A stretch of 25,475 nt of DNA from [Eubacterium] yurii subsp. margaretiae ATCC 43715 (GTDB taxonomy: Bacteria; Bacillota; Clostridia; Peptostreptococcales; Filifactoraceae), in assembly GCA_000146855.1 (NCBI GenBank), contig GL405246.1:301642-327116 (forward strand). The letters run 5' to 3'. The translations under genes were made by a program, and so were the position numbers. Below the pieces are notes generated by a model. It did not search any database. It was not told the DNA's origin and saw only the letters and a program-made list of their open reading frames with translations. Below are positions 1 through 8,071 of the stretch, piece after piece (within the stretch, counting starts at the first letter, position 1; every line of letters starts with the position of its first letter).

Positions 1-1
1 T

Positions 2-268
2 GGAAGTGAATTTATGGATGCAAAATCCATAGAAGAAATGGGAGTAGATTATTACTATGCACACAGTTATTGTTCATATGAAAGAGGAAGTAATGAAAAC
101 AACAACAAATTTATAAGAAGATTCATAAAAAAGGGAGAGGATATAAGCAAGTTATCACAAAGAAAGGTAAAAGAAATACAAGATTGGATGAATAATTATC
201 CAAGAAGAATGTTTGGTGGAAAAAGTGCTAATGAAGTGCACTTAGAACATAGGGTATTAGAGCAATAA
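2..268 (+). mobile_element. IS30-family transposase, C-terminal part (5' end outside window)
   Basis: The reading frame is open from the window edge, so the gene begins before base 1. The visible part starts with GSEF, which fits the end of the DNGxEF motif carrying the second catalytic Asp of IS30 DDE transposases. It is followed by DYYYAHSYCSYERGSNENNN, where the Glu of ERGSNE is the expected third catalytic acid. Next come a KKG motif and a C-terminal DWMNNYPRRMFGGKSANEV block, which corresponds to the usual WiNnrPRk..g tail of the family. The end looks intact, with a stop at 266-268. Bases 288-322 contain TGACACTTACTATTGCAATT, which could be the right terminal inverted repeat, but the left end is not visible to confirm this. 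The element lies directly upstream of the leuA promoter. Confidence 0.88.
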
Positions 269-346
269 TGCCATTTATGACTTTTTTTATTTTTTATGAC
301 ACTTACTATTGCAATTTACGGATTTTATATTTTTTTAAAATTTTTA

Positions 347-375
347 TTGACAAAAAAATTATGTCGGTATATAAT
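347..375 (+). promoter_or_regulatory. Promoter of the leu operon leader
   Basis: TTGACA at 347-352 and TATAAT at 370-375 are separated by exactly 17 bp. This is a perfect housekeeping sigma promoter. Transcription should start near 382, giving a long leader (about 135 nt) before the leader peptide start and about 610 nt before leuA. The early leader can form a stem between AAGACA (389-394) and TGTCTT (430-435). Confidence 0.85.
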
Positions 376-518
376 TAGCAAAATTAAAAAGACATTGTTG
401 TATGTATATCAAAGACGTTTTTGCTTTATTGTCTTGGTGCTGCTTTAAGTTCTTGACAGTTAGTCAGATATAGGTACGGCATAAGGATGTAAATTATATA
501 TAAGAAAGGAATTATAAA

Positions 519-578
519 ATGACTTGCTCAGTTTCTAACTCAAGACAATTGAATATACTCATACTCATACTTAGTTAA
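519..578 (+). CDS. Leu/Ile-rich attenuator leader peptide (19 aa)
   Basis: A short ORF begins with ATG at 519, eight bases after a good ribosome binding site (AAGAAAGGA, 502-510), and ends with TAA at 576-578. It encodes MTCSVSNSRQLNILILILS. The last nine residues contain four leucines (TTG, CTC, CTC, CTT) and three isoleucines (ATA), clustered as in the leader peptides of amino-acid-biosynthesis attenuators. CTC is uncommon among leucine codons in the neighbouring genes, which would sharpen sensitivity to charged tRNA. The ORF sits between a perfect promoter and an intrinsic terminator upstream of leuA. It is below the length that ORF callers keep. The function is inferred from composition and position. 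Confidence 0.85.
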   Translation: MTCSVSNSRQLNILILILS

Positions 579-653
579 GGGACTGTGCCAGATCATTTTT
601 GATAATTGGTATAGGCCCTGTTCGTGATAGGGCTTATACCAAGTGGAGTATAT
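578..653 (+). promoter_or_regulatory. Attenuator: mutually exclusive leader RNA pairings upstream of leuA
   Basis: Segments read by eye: segment 1, AGGGACTGTGCC (578-589); segment 2, GGTATAGGCCCT (608-619); segment 3, AGGGCTTATACC (629-640); segment 4, TATAAGCT (665-672), which lies in the 5' arm of the terminator. Segment 1 can pair with 2 (11 of 12 positions, counting G:U). Segment 2 pairs with 3 (extended stem 606-619 with 629-642). Segment 3 (631-638) pairs with 4 (8 bp). Inference: a ribosome finishing the leader peptide covers segment 1, so 2:3 forms and the terminator folds. A ribosome stalled on the Leu/Ile codons leaves segment 1 free, so 1:2 forms and 3:4 disrupts the terminator. 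Bases 699-990 after the terminator hold no further gene or structure that I recognise. Confidence 0.7.
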
Positions 654-654
654 A

Positions 655-698
655 AACCGTTTGATATAAGCTAAATGCTTGAATCAGACGGTTTTTTT
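655..698 (+). terminator. Intrinsic terminator of the leu attenuator
   Basis: The outer stem AACCGTTTGA (655-664) pairs with TCAGACGGTT (684-693). The inner stem AAGC (668-671) pairs with GCTT (677-680). A run of seven T follows the hairpin base (692-698). It lies 77 bp after the leader peptide stop and about 290 bp before leuA, so it must be read through for leuA expression. Confidence 0.85.
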
Positions 699-990
699 AT
701 TTCACTTGCAGCTTGTATTAAGATTAACATGGAAATCTTATAGAATTGGAGGATAAATCAGCTTTTAAATATTTAAAAATTAATTGAAATTTAACTTACT
801 GAAATAAAATGTTTATACTTGTATGCCTTAGTTATATCAGTTTTAGAGCAGGTTTTATTTATAAAAAACTCCATAGATTAAATGGATAGCTTTATGAGAC
901 TTTCATTAAAAAAATGGGAAAAAAGTCTGATGTTACAAGACCGGAAGTAAAAGCTATTTAAAATATATTACTAAAAGGATGGGAGAAATT

Positions 991-2496
991 ATGGAAAAAG
1001 TTAAGATTTTTGACACCACACTTAGGGACGGAGAGCAGACTCCAAGAGTCAATTTGAACAAAGAAGATAAGATTATGATTGCTAAGCAATTGGAAAAGCT
1101 TGGAGTAGACATTATAGAGGCAGGATTTCCCGCTTCCAGCGTTGGAGACTTCGAGGGTGTGCGTGCAGTAGCCCAAGCTGTGGAAAATCCTATAGTTTGT
1201 GCATTGTCAAGATTGGTAAAGGAAGACATACAAAGAGCGGCTGAGGCTGTAAAATATGCGAAGCATCCAAGAATACACGTATTTTTGGCTACAAGCGACA
1301 TACATCTTGAGCATAAACTCAAGATGACAAGACAACAGGTAATCGACAGGACGAGAGAGTTGGTAGCCTATGCCAAGAGCTTCGTCGATGACATACAGTT
1401 TTCTGCGGAAGATGCTACAAGGACTGACAAGGACTATCTTTGCCAAGTATTTGAGGTGGCAATAAGCTCAGGAGCTACTACTATCAATGTGCCTGATACT
1501 GTAGGCTTCATCCAACCTATTGAATATTACGAACTCATATCTTACATCAAGAAAAATGCAAAGGGTGTGGAAAATGTGACAATATCGGCACATTGCCACG
1601 ATGATTTAGGACTTGCCACTGCAAATGCACTTTCAGGAGTAATGGCAGGGGTAAGACAGATAGAATGTACGATTAACGGTCTGGGTGAAAGAGCCGGCAA
1701 TACTGCACTTGAAGAGGCGGTAATGGCGATAGATACCAGAAGTGAAATGTACGGCATAAGTACAAATATCAACACAAGGCAGATATACAAGACTTCAAAA
1801 CTTGTAACGTCGCTTACAGGAGTGGACATAGCACCTACCAAATCTGTAATAGGTGAAAATTGTTTCTTGCATGAATCGGGCATACATCAAGACGGTATCA
1901 TCAAGAACAGATCGACTTATGAAATAATGGATTCATCAAAGATAGGTATACCGAAAAATGACGGTCTTGTGCTTGGTAAACACTCAGGCAGACATGCTTT
2001 TAAGGTGTTTTTGGAGCATAACGGATTTCACTTTGACGATGAAAAGATAAATGAAGCCTTTGGTGAATTCAAAAAATTGACAGATACCAAAAAATATTTG
2101 ACAGTGGAAGATATTACGTCGCTACTTACCGATGGCGAGGTCGAAAAAGAAAATTACTCTTTTGTAAGCTACCACTCTGCCACTCTTGAAGATAGGATTA
2201 CTCAAGTCAGTGTAATCTTGCAAAAAGACGGACAGATTATTCAACAGACAGCAGTTGGTAACGGACAGGTAGATGCGTCTTACAAGGCTATAAACAAGAT
2301 AGTAAATCAGCCTATAGAGATAATAAACTATGAAATCAATGCCATATCTTCACAAAGTGATGCCCTTGGAGAAGCAAGGGTAAGACTCAAACTCGGCAAT
2401 AGGGAGATAAATACTTCTGGGCTTGATGTGGACATCATCAAGGCGTCAATATTAGCATATATTCAAGGCATTAATAAATTAGGATTGGAGTTTTAG
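991..2496 (+). CDS. leuA: 2-isopropylmalate synthase
   Basis: Catalyses the first committed step of leucine synthesis: acetyl-CoA plus 2-oxoisovalerate to 2-isopropylmalate, in the cytoplasm. The N-terminal TIM barrel opens with KIFDTTLRDGEQTP. The metal-binding HCHDDLGLA is at about residues 201-208 (H201, H203), followed by NGLGERAGN. The C-terminal third is the LeuA dimer/allosteric domain expected to mediate leucine feedback. At 501 residues it has the usual length for the long bacterial form. I chose ATG 991 because GGATGGGAG lies just upstream. An ATG at 979 in the same frame has its purine-rich site directly abutting it and adds only MGEI. The stop is two bases before leuB, so the two are co-transcribed. 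Expression probably depends on the leader attenuator. Confidence 0.97.
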   Translation: MEKVKIFDTTLRDGEQTPRVNLNKEDKIMIAKQLEKLGVDIIEAGFPASSVGDFEGVRAVAQAVENPIVCALSRLVKEDIQRAAEAVKYAKHPRIHVFLATSDIHLEHKLKMTRQQVIDRTRELVAYAKSFVDDIQFSAEDATRTDKDYLCQVFEVAISSGATTINVPDTVGFIQPIEYYELISYIKKNAKGVENVTISAHCHDDLGLATANALSGVMAGVRQIECTINGLGERAGNTALEEAVMAIDTRSEMYGISTNINTRQIYKTSKLVTSLTGVDIAPTKSVIGENCFLHESGIHQDGIIKNRSTYEIMDSSKIGIPKNDGLVLGKHSGRHAFKVFLEHNGFHFDDEKINEAFGEFKKLTDTKKYLTVEDITSLLTDGEVEKENYSFVSYHSATLEDRITQVSVILQKDGQIIQQTAVGNGQVDASYKAINKIVNQPIEIINYEINAISSQSDALGEARVRLKLGNREINTSGLDVDIIKASILAYIQGINKLGLEF

Positions 2497-2498
2497 TT

Positions 2499-3545
2499 AT
2501 GAAAAATATTCTTTGTATTGCAGGTGACGGCATAGGTCCCGAGATAATGAAGTCTGCTCTTGAAATATTGGAAGTTGTATCGAAAAAATACTCTTTTGAA
2601 TACAAGATAGAAGAGGAGTTCTTTGGAGGGGCTTCAATTGATGTCTATGGTGAGCCTTTTTCAGACAAGCTGAAAGAAAAGATAGGAAATTGCGATGCAA
2701 TATTGATGGGCTCAGTGGGAGGACCTAAGTGGGACAATGCCAAGGTAAGACCTGAAGCCGGATTATTAGAACTTAGGAAGTATCTCAAGGTCTATGCCAA
2801 TGTAAGACCGCTCAAAGTAGAGGACTCACTTTGCTACCTGTCTCCACTTAAAGAAGAGATTGTCAAAGGTACTGACCTTATGATAGTAAGGGAGTTGACA
2901 GGAGGAGCGTACTTTGGAGAGCCGAGAAGACTTGAAGAAAAGTCCGCACTTGACTCTATCACCTACAGTTACGAAGAGATTGAGGACATAGTAAGATATG
3001 CCTTTGAAACAGCGAGAAAAAGAAGAAAAAAACTCACTTCAGTAGACAAAGCCAATGTACTTGCCACTAGCAAACTATGGAGAAAGGTGGTTGAAGATGT
3101 GGCAAAGGACTATGAAGATGTGGAACTTGAACATATGTATGTGGATGCTATGGCTATGGCGCTTATCACCAATCCTACCAAGTACGACGTCATAGTTACT
3201 GAAAATCTCTTCGGCGACATATTGTCAGACGAGGTCAGCGTACTTGGAGGCTCGTTGGGACTACTTTCATCAGCGAGCTACAGTAAGAGTAAGATTGCAC
3301 TTTACGAGCCGGCTCACGGATCTGCTCCTGATATTGCAGGCATGGACATAGCCAATCCTATAGCTATGATATACTCTCTTGCTATGATGCTTAGATACTC
3401 ATTTTCACAAGATAAGATGGCGGATGATATAGAAAATGCCGTTAAGTCTGTACTGGATGAAGGCTTTATGACTAAGGACTTAAACGCTCAAAATTATGTA
3501 AGTACAAGCGAATTTACTAAAAAGGTGATTCAAATACTTGGATAA
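2499..3545 (+). CDS. leuB: 3-isopropylmalate dehydrogenase
   Basis: NAD-dependent oxidative decarboxylation of 3-isopropylmalate to 2-oxoisocaproate, the third step of leucine synthesis. The N-terminus has the nucleotide-site motif AGDGIGPEI, followed by the LLxLRKxLxxYANxRP substrate region. The family signature ENLFGDILSDEVSVLGGSLG is present, then EPAHGSAPDIAG near residue 270. At 348 residues it is a full-length member. It begins two bases after the leuA stop and is probably translationally coupled to it. In most clostridia leuB follows leuCD; here it comes before leuC, and a 323-bp gap follows it. Confidence 0.96.
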   Translation: MKNILCIAGDGIGPEIMKSALEILEVVSKKYSFEYKIEEEFFGGASIDVYGEPFSDKLKEKIGNCDAILMGSVGGPKWDNAKVRPEAGLLELRKYLKVYANVRPLKVEDSLCYLSPLKEEIVKGTDLMIVRELTGGAYFGEPRRLEEKSALDSITYSYEEIEDIVRYAFETARKRRKKLTSVDKANVLATSKLWRKVVEDVAKDYEDVELEHMYVDAMAMALITNPTKYDVIVTENLFGDILSDEVSVLGGSLGLLSSASYSKSKIALYEPAHGSAPDIAGMDIANPIAMIYSLAMMLRYSFSQDKMADDIENAVKSVLDEGFMTKDLNAQNYVSTSEFTKKVIQILG

Positions 3546-3868
3546 AATAAAACTGCAGATTTTAGTCTGAGTTAGAACCCCTTATGAATATATTAGATTT
3601 TATGAAAGTATCAGTATTTTACCCATTATCAAGGGCAGTTAAAGTCCAATACTCGACTTTCCCACTTTAAGATTATTTGAAATTTCATTGGAATTTAAAT
3701 AATTATCACAAAGATAAAAATGTTAAAACTGCATATAATTAGCATAAAAATCTTAGAAAAACATTGTGGAATAGGGACTTTAACCGTATTTTTACAGTGG
3801 GAAGGTTGAGTTATAAAAATACTATATAAACTTAAAATATAGATAATAAATTTAAAGACGGAGAAAAT
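3546..3868 (+). promoter_or_regulatory. leuB-leuC intergenic region with possible promoter and inverted words
   Basis: This 323-bp stretch has no convincing gene. A TATAAT is at 3734-3739, followed by TAGCA exactly as at the leuA promoter, but no good -35 lies 17 bp upstream, so the promoter is weak or activator-dependent. TGAAATTTCA (3678-3687) is a perfect palindrome upstream of it. Two words recur in inverted form on either side of the TATAAT. GTTAAAGTCC (about 3637) matches GGACTTTAAC (about 3775). CTCGACTTTCCCAC (about 3651) matches GTGGGAAGGTTGAG (about 3797) allowing G:U. A 28-codon ORF at 3584-3670 has no ribosome binding site and is not called. Confidence 0.5.
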
Positions 3869-5245
3869 ATGAAGACATTATACGATAAGGTGTGGGATGA
3901 ACATGTGATTGCTACTGAATCCGATTTGTCACTTATATATGTGGATATGCACTACATCCACGAGGTAACTTCACCTCAAGCATTTGAAGGATTGGAGATA
4001 TCAGGCAGAAAGATAAGAAGACCGGACAAGATATTTGCCACAATGGATCACAATACTCCTACAAAGGCTGAAGAAAGAGCAAATATAACAGACGACTTGG
4101 CAAAGATGCAACTTGAAACCCTAAAGCAAAACTGTATTAAAAATAATATCAAACTTGAAGATATGGACAGTGACTACAATGGCATAGTCCATATAATAGG
4201 ACCGGAGAGCGGTCATACCAGACCGGGTATGACAATAGTCTGTGGAGATAGTCATACTGCAACTCACGGGGCATTTGGAGCGATAGCCTTTGGTATAGGT
4301 ACATCAGAGGTGGAGCACGTGTTTGCTACTCAGAGTATATGGCAGAGAAAGCTCAAAAATCTCGGAGTGAAAATCAGTGGAAAATTGCCCAAAGGCGTGT
4401 ATGCAAAGGATATAATTCTCGCATTTTTAAAAGAAAACGGCGTATCAGTAGGAGTGTCATCAGCAATAGAGTTTTACGGAGACACTGTCAAAGACATGGA
4501 TATGGAAGAGAGGATGACTCTATGCAATATGGCGATTGAAGGCGGTGCAAAGGTAGGTATGGTGGCACCGGATGAAAAGACCTTTGAATATATCAAAAAT
4601 ACAAAGTATGGAGAAAGTGAAAACTTCCAAAGTGATGTAGAAAAATGGAAGACTTATTTTACAGACGATGAGAGCTGTTTCGACAGGATAATCAGCATGG
4701 ATGTTACCAATCTAAAACCACAGATAACATGGGGTACTAATCCGTCAATGACTGTAGATGTGGATGAAAAATTCCCTGAGATAAAAGACTCTTCAGACGA
4801 AAAAGCCTACGAATATATGGAACTATCACCTAATCAGACATCTGCTGACATAGATGTGACGGAAGTATTTATAGGTTCATGTACTAACGGCAGATACTCA
4901 GACTTGGAAGAGGGAGCAAGGTATATACAGGGTAAAAAGGTGGATAAGAATATCAGGGCTGTAGTAGTACCGGGCTCAATGCAAGTAAAGCTTAAGGCTG
5001 AAAGGACAGGGCTTGCACAAAAATATATAGACGCAGGCTTTGAGTGGAGATTGCCCGGATGTTCGAGCTGTCTTGGTATGAATCCGGATTTAATTGATGC
5101 TTACAAGCACTGTGTTTCCACATCAAATAGAAATTTCGAAGGCAGACAGGGCAAGGACGCAAGGACACATCTTGTATCTCCGGCTATGGCTGTGGCATGT
5201 GCGGTAAACGGTAGGGTAGTTGATATTAGCAGGTTGGATGTGTGA
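3869..5245 (+). CDS. leuC: 3-isopropylmalate dehydratase, large subunit
   Basis: Large subunit of the heterodimeric aconitase-family isomerase that converts 2- to 3-isopropylmalate. It contains CGDSHTATHGAFG, which is typical of the family. The three [4Fe-4S] ligands are visible as C338 (IGSCTNGR) and C398/C401 (PGCSSCLGMN). The N-terminus KTLYDKVWDEHV is the usual start for the bacterial LeuC type, and 458 residues is a normal length. The ATG at 3869 follows GGAGAAAAT. The stop is 13 bases before leuD, whose product completes the enzyme. The Fe-S cluster is oxygen-labile, in keeping with an anaerobic host. Confidence 0.97.
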   Translation: MKTLYDKVWDEHVIATESDLSLIYVDMHYIHEVTSPQAFEGLEISGRKIRRPDKIFATMDHNTPTKAEERANITDDLAKMQLETLKQNCIKNNIKLEDMDSDYNGIVHIIGPESGHTRPGMTIVCGDSHTATHGAFGAIAFGIGTSEVEHVFATQSIWQRKLKNLGVKISGKLPKGVYAKDIILAFLKENGVSVGVSSAIEFYGDTVKDMDMEERMTLCNMAIEGGAKVGMVAPDEKTFEYIKNTKYGESENFQSDVEKWKTYFTDDESCFDRIISMDVTNLKPQITWGTNPSMTVDVDEKFPEIKDSSDEKAYEYMELSPNQTSADIDVTEVFIGSCTNGRYSDLEEGARYIQGKKVDKNIRAVVVPGSMQVKLKAERTGLAQKYIDAGFEWRLPGCSSCLGMNPDLIDAYKHCVSTSNRNFEGRQGKDARTHLVSPAMAVACAVNGRVVDISRLDV

Positions 5246-5258
5246 AAAGGAGGAAAAG

Positions 5259-5831
5259 ATGAAACCATTTACTGTATATACGGGTAAGGTAGTCTGTATT
5301 TTAAATGACAACATAGATACCGACATTCTGATACCCAAAAATTATCTCAAATCGGTAAAACGTACAGGCTTTGGAGATTTTGTATTTGCTCCTTGGAGAT
5401 ATGACAAGGATGGCAATAAGATAGCAGACTTTGTATTAAATCAGGAAAAGTATGCTGATGCCTCAATATTAATAACAGGTGAAAACTTCGGCTGCGGCTC
5501 AAGCAGGGAGCATGCTGCATGGGCACTCCAAGACTACGGCATAAGAGTAGTTATTGCAGGCGGATACTCAGACATATTCTACAACAACTGGCTAAGCAAC
5601 GGCAATGTTGCTATAAAGCTGGACTTTGAAAAAAGAAAGATGCTAAGCGAGCTGTCTGACGGCAAGGAAGTGAAGATTGACCTTATAAATCAAAAAATTA
5701 TATTCAAAGATTTGAGTATTGACTTTGACTTTCCTCCAATATATAAGCAGAGGCTTATTGAGGGCAAGGACGCTATAGATCTGACTCTTGACTTGGAAGA
5801 TAAAATAAAAGAGTATGAAAATAGAATATAA
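5259..5831 (+). CDS. leuD: 3-isopropylmalate dehydratase, small subunit
   Basis: Small (swivel-domain) subunit partnering LeuC. The motifs DNIDTDILIPKNYLK near the N-terminus and GENFGCGSSREHAAWAL in the middle are diagnostic of the aconitase swivel domain. The start is ATG 5259, preceded by AAGGAGG (5247-5253) with five bases between. An upstream in-frame ATG at 5220 would overlap leuC and has no ribosome binding site. The resulting 190 residues fit the short bacterial LeuD. The gene ends directly before an AT-rich tandem repeat. Confidence 0.95.
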   Translation: MKPFTVYTGKVVCILNDNIDTDILIPKNYLKSVKRTGFGDFVFAPWRYDKDGNKIADFVLNQEKYADASILITGENFGCGSSREHAAWALQDYGIRVVIAGGYSDIFYNNWLSNGNVAIKLDFEKRKMLSELSDGKEVKIDLINQKIIFKDLSIDFDFPPIYKQRLIEGKDAIDLTLDLEDKIKEYENRI

Positions 5832-5836
5832 AATGG

Positions 5837-5907
5837 AATAATAAAATAATAAAATAATAAAATAATAAAATAATAAAATAATAAAATAATAAAATAATAA
5901 AATAATA
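5837..5907 (+). repeat. Tandem 8-bp repeat (TAATAAAA), about nine copies
   Basis: About 71 bp of nearly perfect TAATAAAA units start six bases after the leuD stop codon. The run begins just after ATGG and decays into AATATAA. It contains no GC pair and cannot form a normal terminator. Such arrays mutate by replication slippage, so the leuD-ilvB spacing is probably variable between strains. Confidence 0.95.
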
Positions 5908-5984
5908 TAAATGAAACTGTATGGTAAAAAAAGACAAAAATGTTTTTGGATTGGGTATTTTTTCTTTTAAATATTGAAAAATAC

Positions 5985-6013
5985 TTGAAAAAATTTCAAT
6001 ATTATATTATTAT
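5985..6013 (+). promoter_or_regulatory. Possible ilvB promoter with overlapping palindrome
   Basis: TTGAAA (5985-5990) and TATTAT (6008-6013) are 17 bp apart, a fair housekeeping promoter. The -35 box is also the left half of a perfect 15-bp palindrome, TTGAAA-AAA-TTTCAA (5985-5999), which could be an operator. The sequence is very AT-rich, so chance is a real alternative. The rest of 5908-6118 shows nothing else that I can support. Confidence 0.5.
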
Positions 6014-6118
6014 TTAGAAATTGTTTTTTAAAAGCGGATAAATAACGAAATAAAAAATTATATGTTTTTGGTATGAAAGTAATTTAAGATTTATGAAAAT
6101 ATTATGAGGTGACAGGTT

Positions 6119-7780
6119 TTGAGGATGAACGGATCTCATATCTTGGTAAATACATTATTAGAGCTTGGAGTAGACACTGTTTTCGGATATCCCGGGGGCA
6201 GTGTGTTGAATATCTACGACGCAATGTATGACTATCAGGATAAGATAAAAAATATAATTACAAGTACAGAGCAGGGAGCTGCACATGCGGCAGACGGATA
6301 TGCAAGAAGTACTGGCAAGGTGGGAGTAGCAATTGCAACGAGCGGTCCCGGTGCTACCAATCTAATTACAGGTATTGCTACAGCATTCATGGATAGTGTG
6401 CCTGTTGTATATATTACTGGCAATGTAGCCCAAAATCTAATAGGTAAGGACTCATTTCAAGAGGTTTACACTACCGGAATCACTATGCCTATAACAAAAC
6501 ATAACTTCGTCGTTAGAGAAGTAGATAAGATTGCAGATACGATAAGAGAGGCTTTTCGCATAGCAAGCAGTGGCAGAAAAGGACCTGTACTTGTTGACTT
6601 TCCTAAGGATGTTACTATAGCTGAATATGATTATGAAGTAAAAAAAGAGGAGACTAAAGTTAAAAAAGACTTTGATGATGAAAAACTTCTTGATGAGATA
6701 GCAAACTTGATAAACAAGTCGAAAAAACCTGTCATCTATTCAGGTGGCGGGGTAATATCAAGTAATGCCTCTGAAGAGCTTAGACAAGTGATAGATAAAT
6801 CATCTATACCTGCCTGTAACTCTATAATGGGTATAGGAAATCTTGATTACAACAAATATTTCTTAGGTATGGCAGGAATGCACGGCAGAGTAAGTACGAA
6901 TTACGCCATAGACAACAGCGATTTGATAATTGCCATTGGTACGAGATTTTCAGACAGGACAGTTACCAATACAGAAAAATTTGCTCCAAGGGCAAAGATA
7001 ATCCACATAGATATAGATGCCAGCGAGATAAGGAAAAATGTCAATATAGATTACGATGTAATAGGTGATGTCAAGGATATTTTGTCGAAGCTATTGCCTA
7101 AGATTAAAAGGCAAGATAGGAATGAGTGGCTTGCAGAAATTGAAAATTGGAAAAAATCTGACTATATTGAAGCAAAAGAAAATGGAGTTATAAAGCCAAA
7201 GGAATTGCTTGAGAAACTTTCAGATATGGCTGGAGAGGATGCAATATTTGTTACGGATGTAGGGCAACATCAGATGTGGGCGTGCCAATACTGCAAAGTG
7301 ACAAAGCCAAGACACTTCCTTACCAGTGCAGGACTGGGCACCATGGGTTACGGATATGGTGCGGCAATAGGAGCTAAGCTTGCTAATCCACAAAAGATGG
7401 TAGTGCATATAACCGGAGACGGCTCTTTCCACATGAACTTAAATGAGGTGGCAACGGCTGTAAGGTATGGAGTAAAGGTAATAACTGTTATTTTGAACAA
7501 CGGTAATTTAGGCATGGTAAGACAGTGGCAACATTATTTGTATAATTACAGATATGCCTTTTCAAATTTTGACAGAAGTACAGATTATGTAAAATTAGCA
7601 GACGCATTTGGAGCTAATGGTTATAGATGTGATACTATGGCTCAGTTTGAAGAAGCTTTTGCAAGTGCAATAAAAGATGATAAGTCTGTATTAATTGAAT
7701 GTAAAATTTCGGATAGTGAACAGGTATTACCTATGATACCTGCCAACGGCACACTGGATGATTTGATAGTTTCTCACTGA
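6119..7780 (+). CDS. ilvB: Acetolactate synthase, large (catalytic) subunit
   Basis: Thiamine-diphosphate enzyme that condenses two pyruvates to acetolactate, or pyruvate with 2-oxobutyrate to acetohydroxybutyrate. The N-terminal domain has VFGYPGG and the catalytic Glu in TEQGAAHAADGYAR (E51). The middle domain carries the FAD-type fold segment. The C-terminal domain has the ThDP/Mg motif GDGSFHMN beginning near residue 433, ending about 27 residues later in NNGNLGMVRQWQ. The 553 residues match the family. TTG at 6119 is used as start because GAGGTGA (6106-6112) is six bases upstream. An ATG at 6125 is possible but would be 12 bases away. Unusually, about 290 bp separates it from its regulatory subunit gene ilvN. 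Confidence 0.96.
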   Translation: MRMNGSHILVNTLLELGVDTVFGYPGGSVLNIYDAMYDYQDKIKNIITSTEQGAAHAADGYARSTGKVGVAIATSGPGATNLITGIATAFMDSVPVVYITGNVAQNLIGKDSFQEVYTTGITMPITKHNFVVREVDKIADTIREAFRIASSGRKGPVLVDFPKDVTIAEYDYEVKKEETKVKKDFDDEKLLDEIANLINKSKKPVIYSGGGVISSNASEELRQVIDKSSIPACNSIMGIGNLDYNKYFLGMAGMHGRVSTNYAIDNSDLIIAIGTRFSDRTVTNTEKFAPRAKIIHIDIDASEIRKNVNIDYDVIGDVKDILSKLLPKIKRQDRNEWLAEIENWKKSDYIEAKENGVIKPKELLEKLSDMAGEDAIFVTDVGQHQMWACQYCKVTKPRHFLTSAGLGTMGYGYGAAIGAKLANPQKMVVHITGDGSFHMNLNEVATAVRYGVKVITVILNNGNLGMVRQWQHYLYNYRYAFSNFDRSTDYVKLADAFGANGYRCDTMAQFEEAFASAIKDDKSVLIECKISDSEQVLPMIPANGTLDDLIVSH

Positions 7781-7896
7781 TGATGTGCCTATTTTGTAAG
7801 TAAATGGATGATATTGTTTAATATAATGAAAAATTCAATTTAAGTATTTATTTTAATAGCTTATATTTCAATTAAAAACTAAATATTTTAAAATTA

Positions 7897-7942
7897 AATT
7901 ATCAATTATTTTATTTGATTTTGCTATGAAATATAGTTAAAT
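7897..7942 (+). repeat. 46-bp upstream element, copy 1 (before ilvN)
   Basis: This block matches 9921-9966, upstream of the aminotransferase, at 38 of 46 positions by eye. The core GATTTTGCTAT is identical in both, followed by AAATATA. Both copies begin AATTATC and lie 110-175 bp before a start codon. Likely a shared promoter or operator. No perfect -35/-10 pair could be fixed within it. The remainder of the 7781-8071 gap shows no gene. Confidence 0.6.
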
Positions 7943-8071
7943 GACTGTAATTATTATTAGAGATTATTTGGAATTATATTTGATAACGATGAAGAATAAA
8001 GATATAGAAGTAATGAAAGATATTTACTTTTAAAACAGATTTAGCATTATATAATTTGAGAGGAGGCAGAT

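Noticed and set aside
452..485. Second promoter in the leu leader (TTGACA at 452-457)
   Set aside because: No -10 box at the proper distance; TGAC/GTCA words there fit a small stem instead.
382..700. T-box riboswitch upstream of leuA
   Set aside because: No AGGGTGGNACCGCG-type T-box sequence or specifier loop was found. The leader ORF and alternative stems explain the region better.
913..960. Short ORF MGKKSDVTRPEVKAI before leuA
   Set aside because: No ribosome binding site and only 15 codons; probably chance.
3584..3670. 28-codon ORF (MNILDFMKVSVFYPLSRAVK...) between leuB and leuC
   Set aside because: No ribosome binding site, no recognisable product and no codon pattern of a leader peptide.
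5837..5907. CRISPR-like array
   Set aside because: The unit is 8 bp without spacers; it is a simple tandem repeat.
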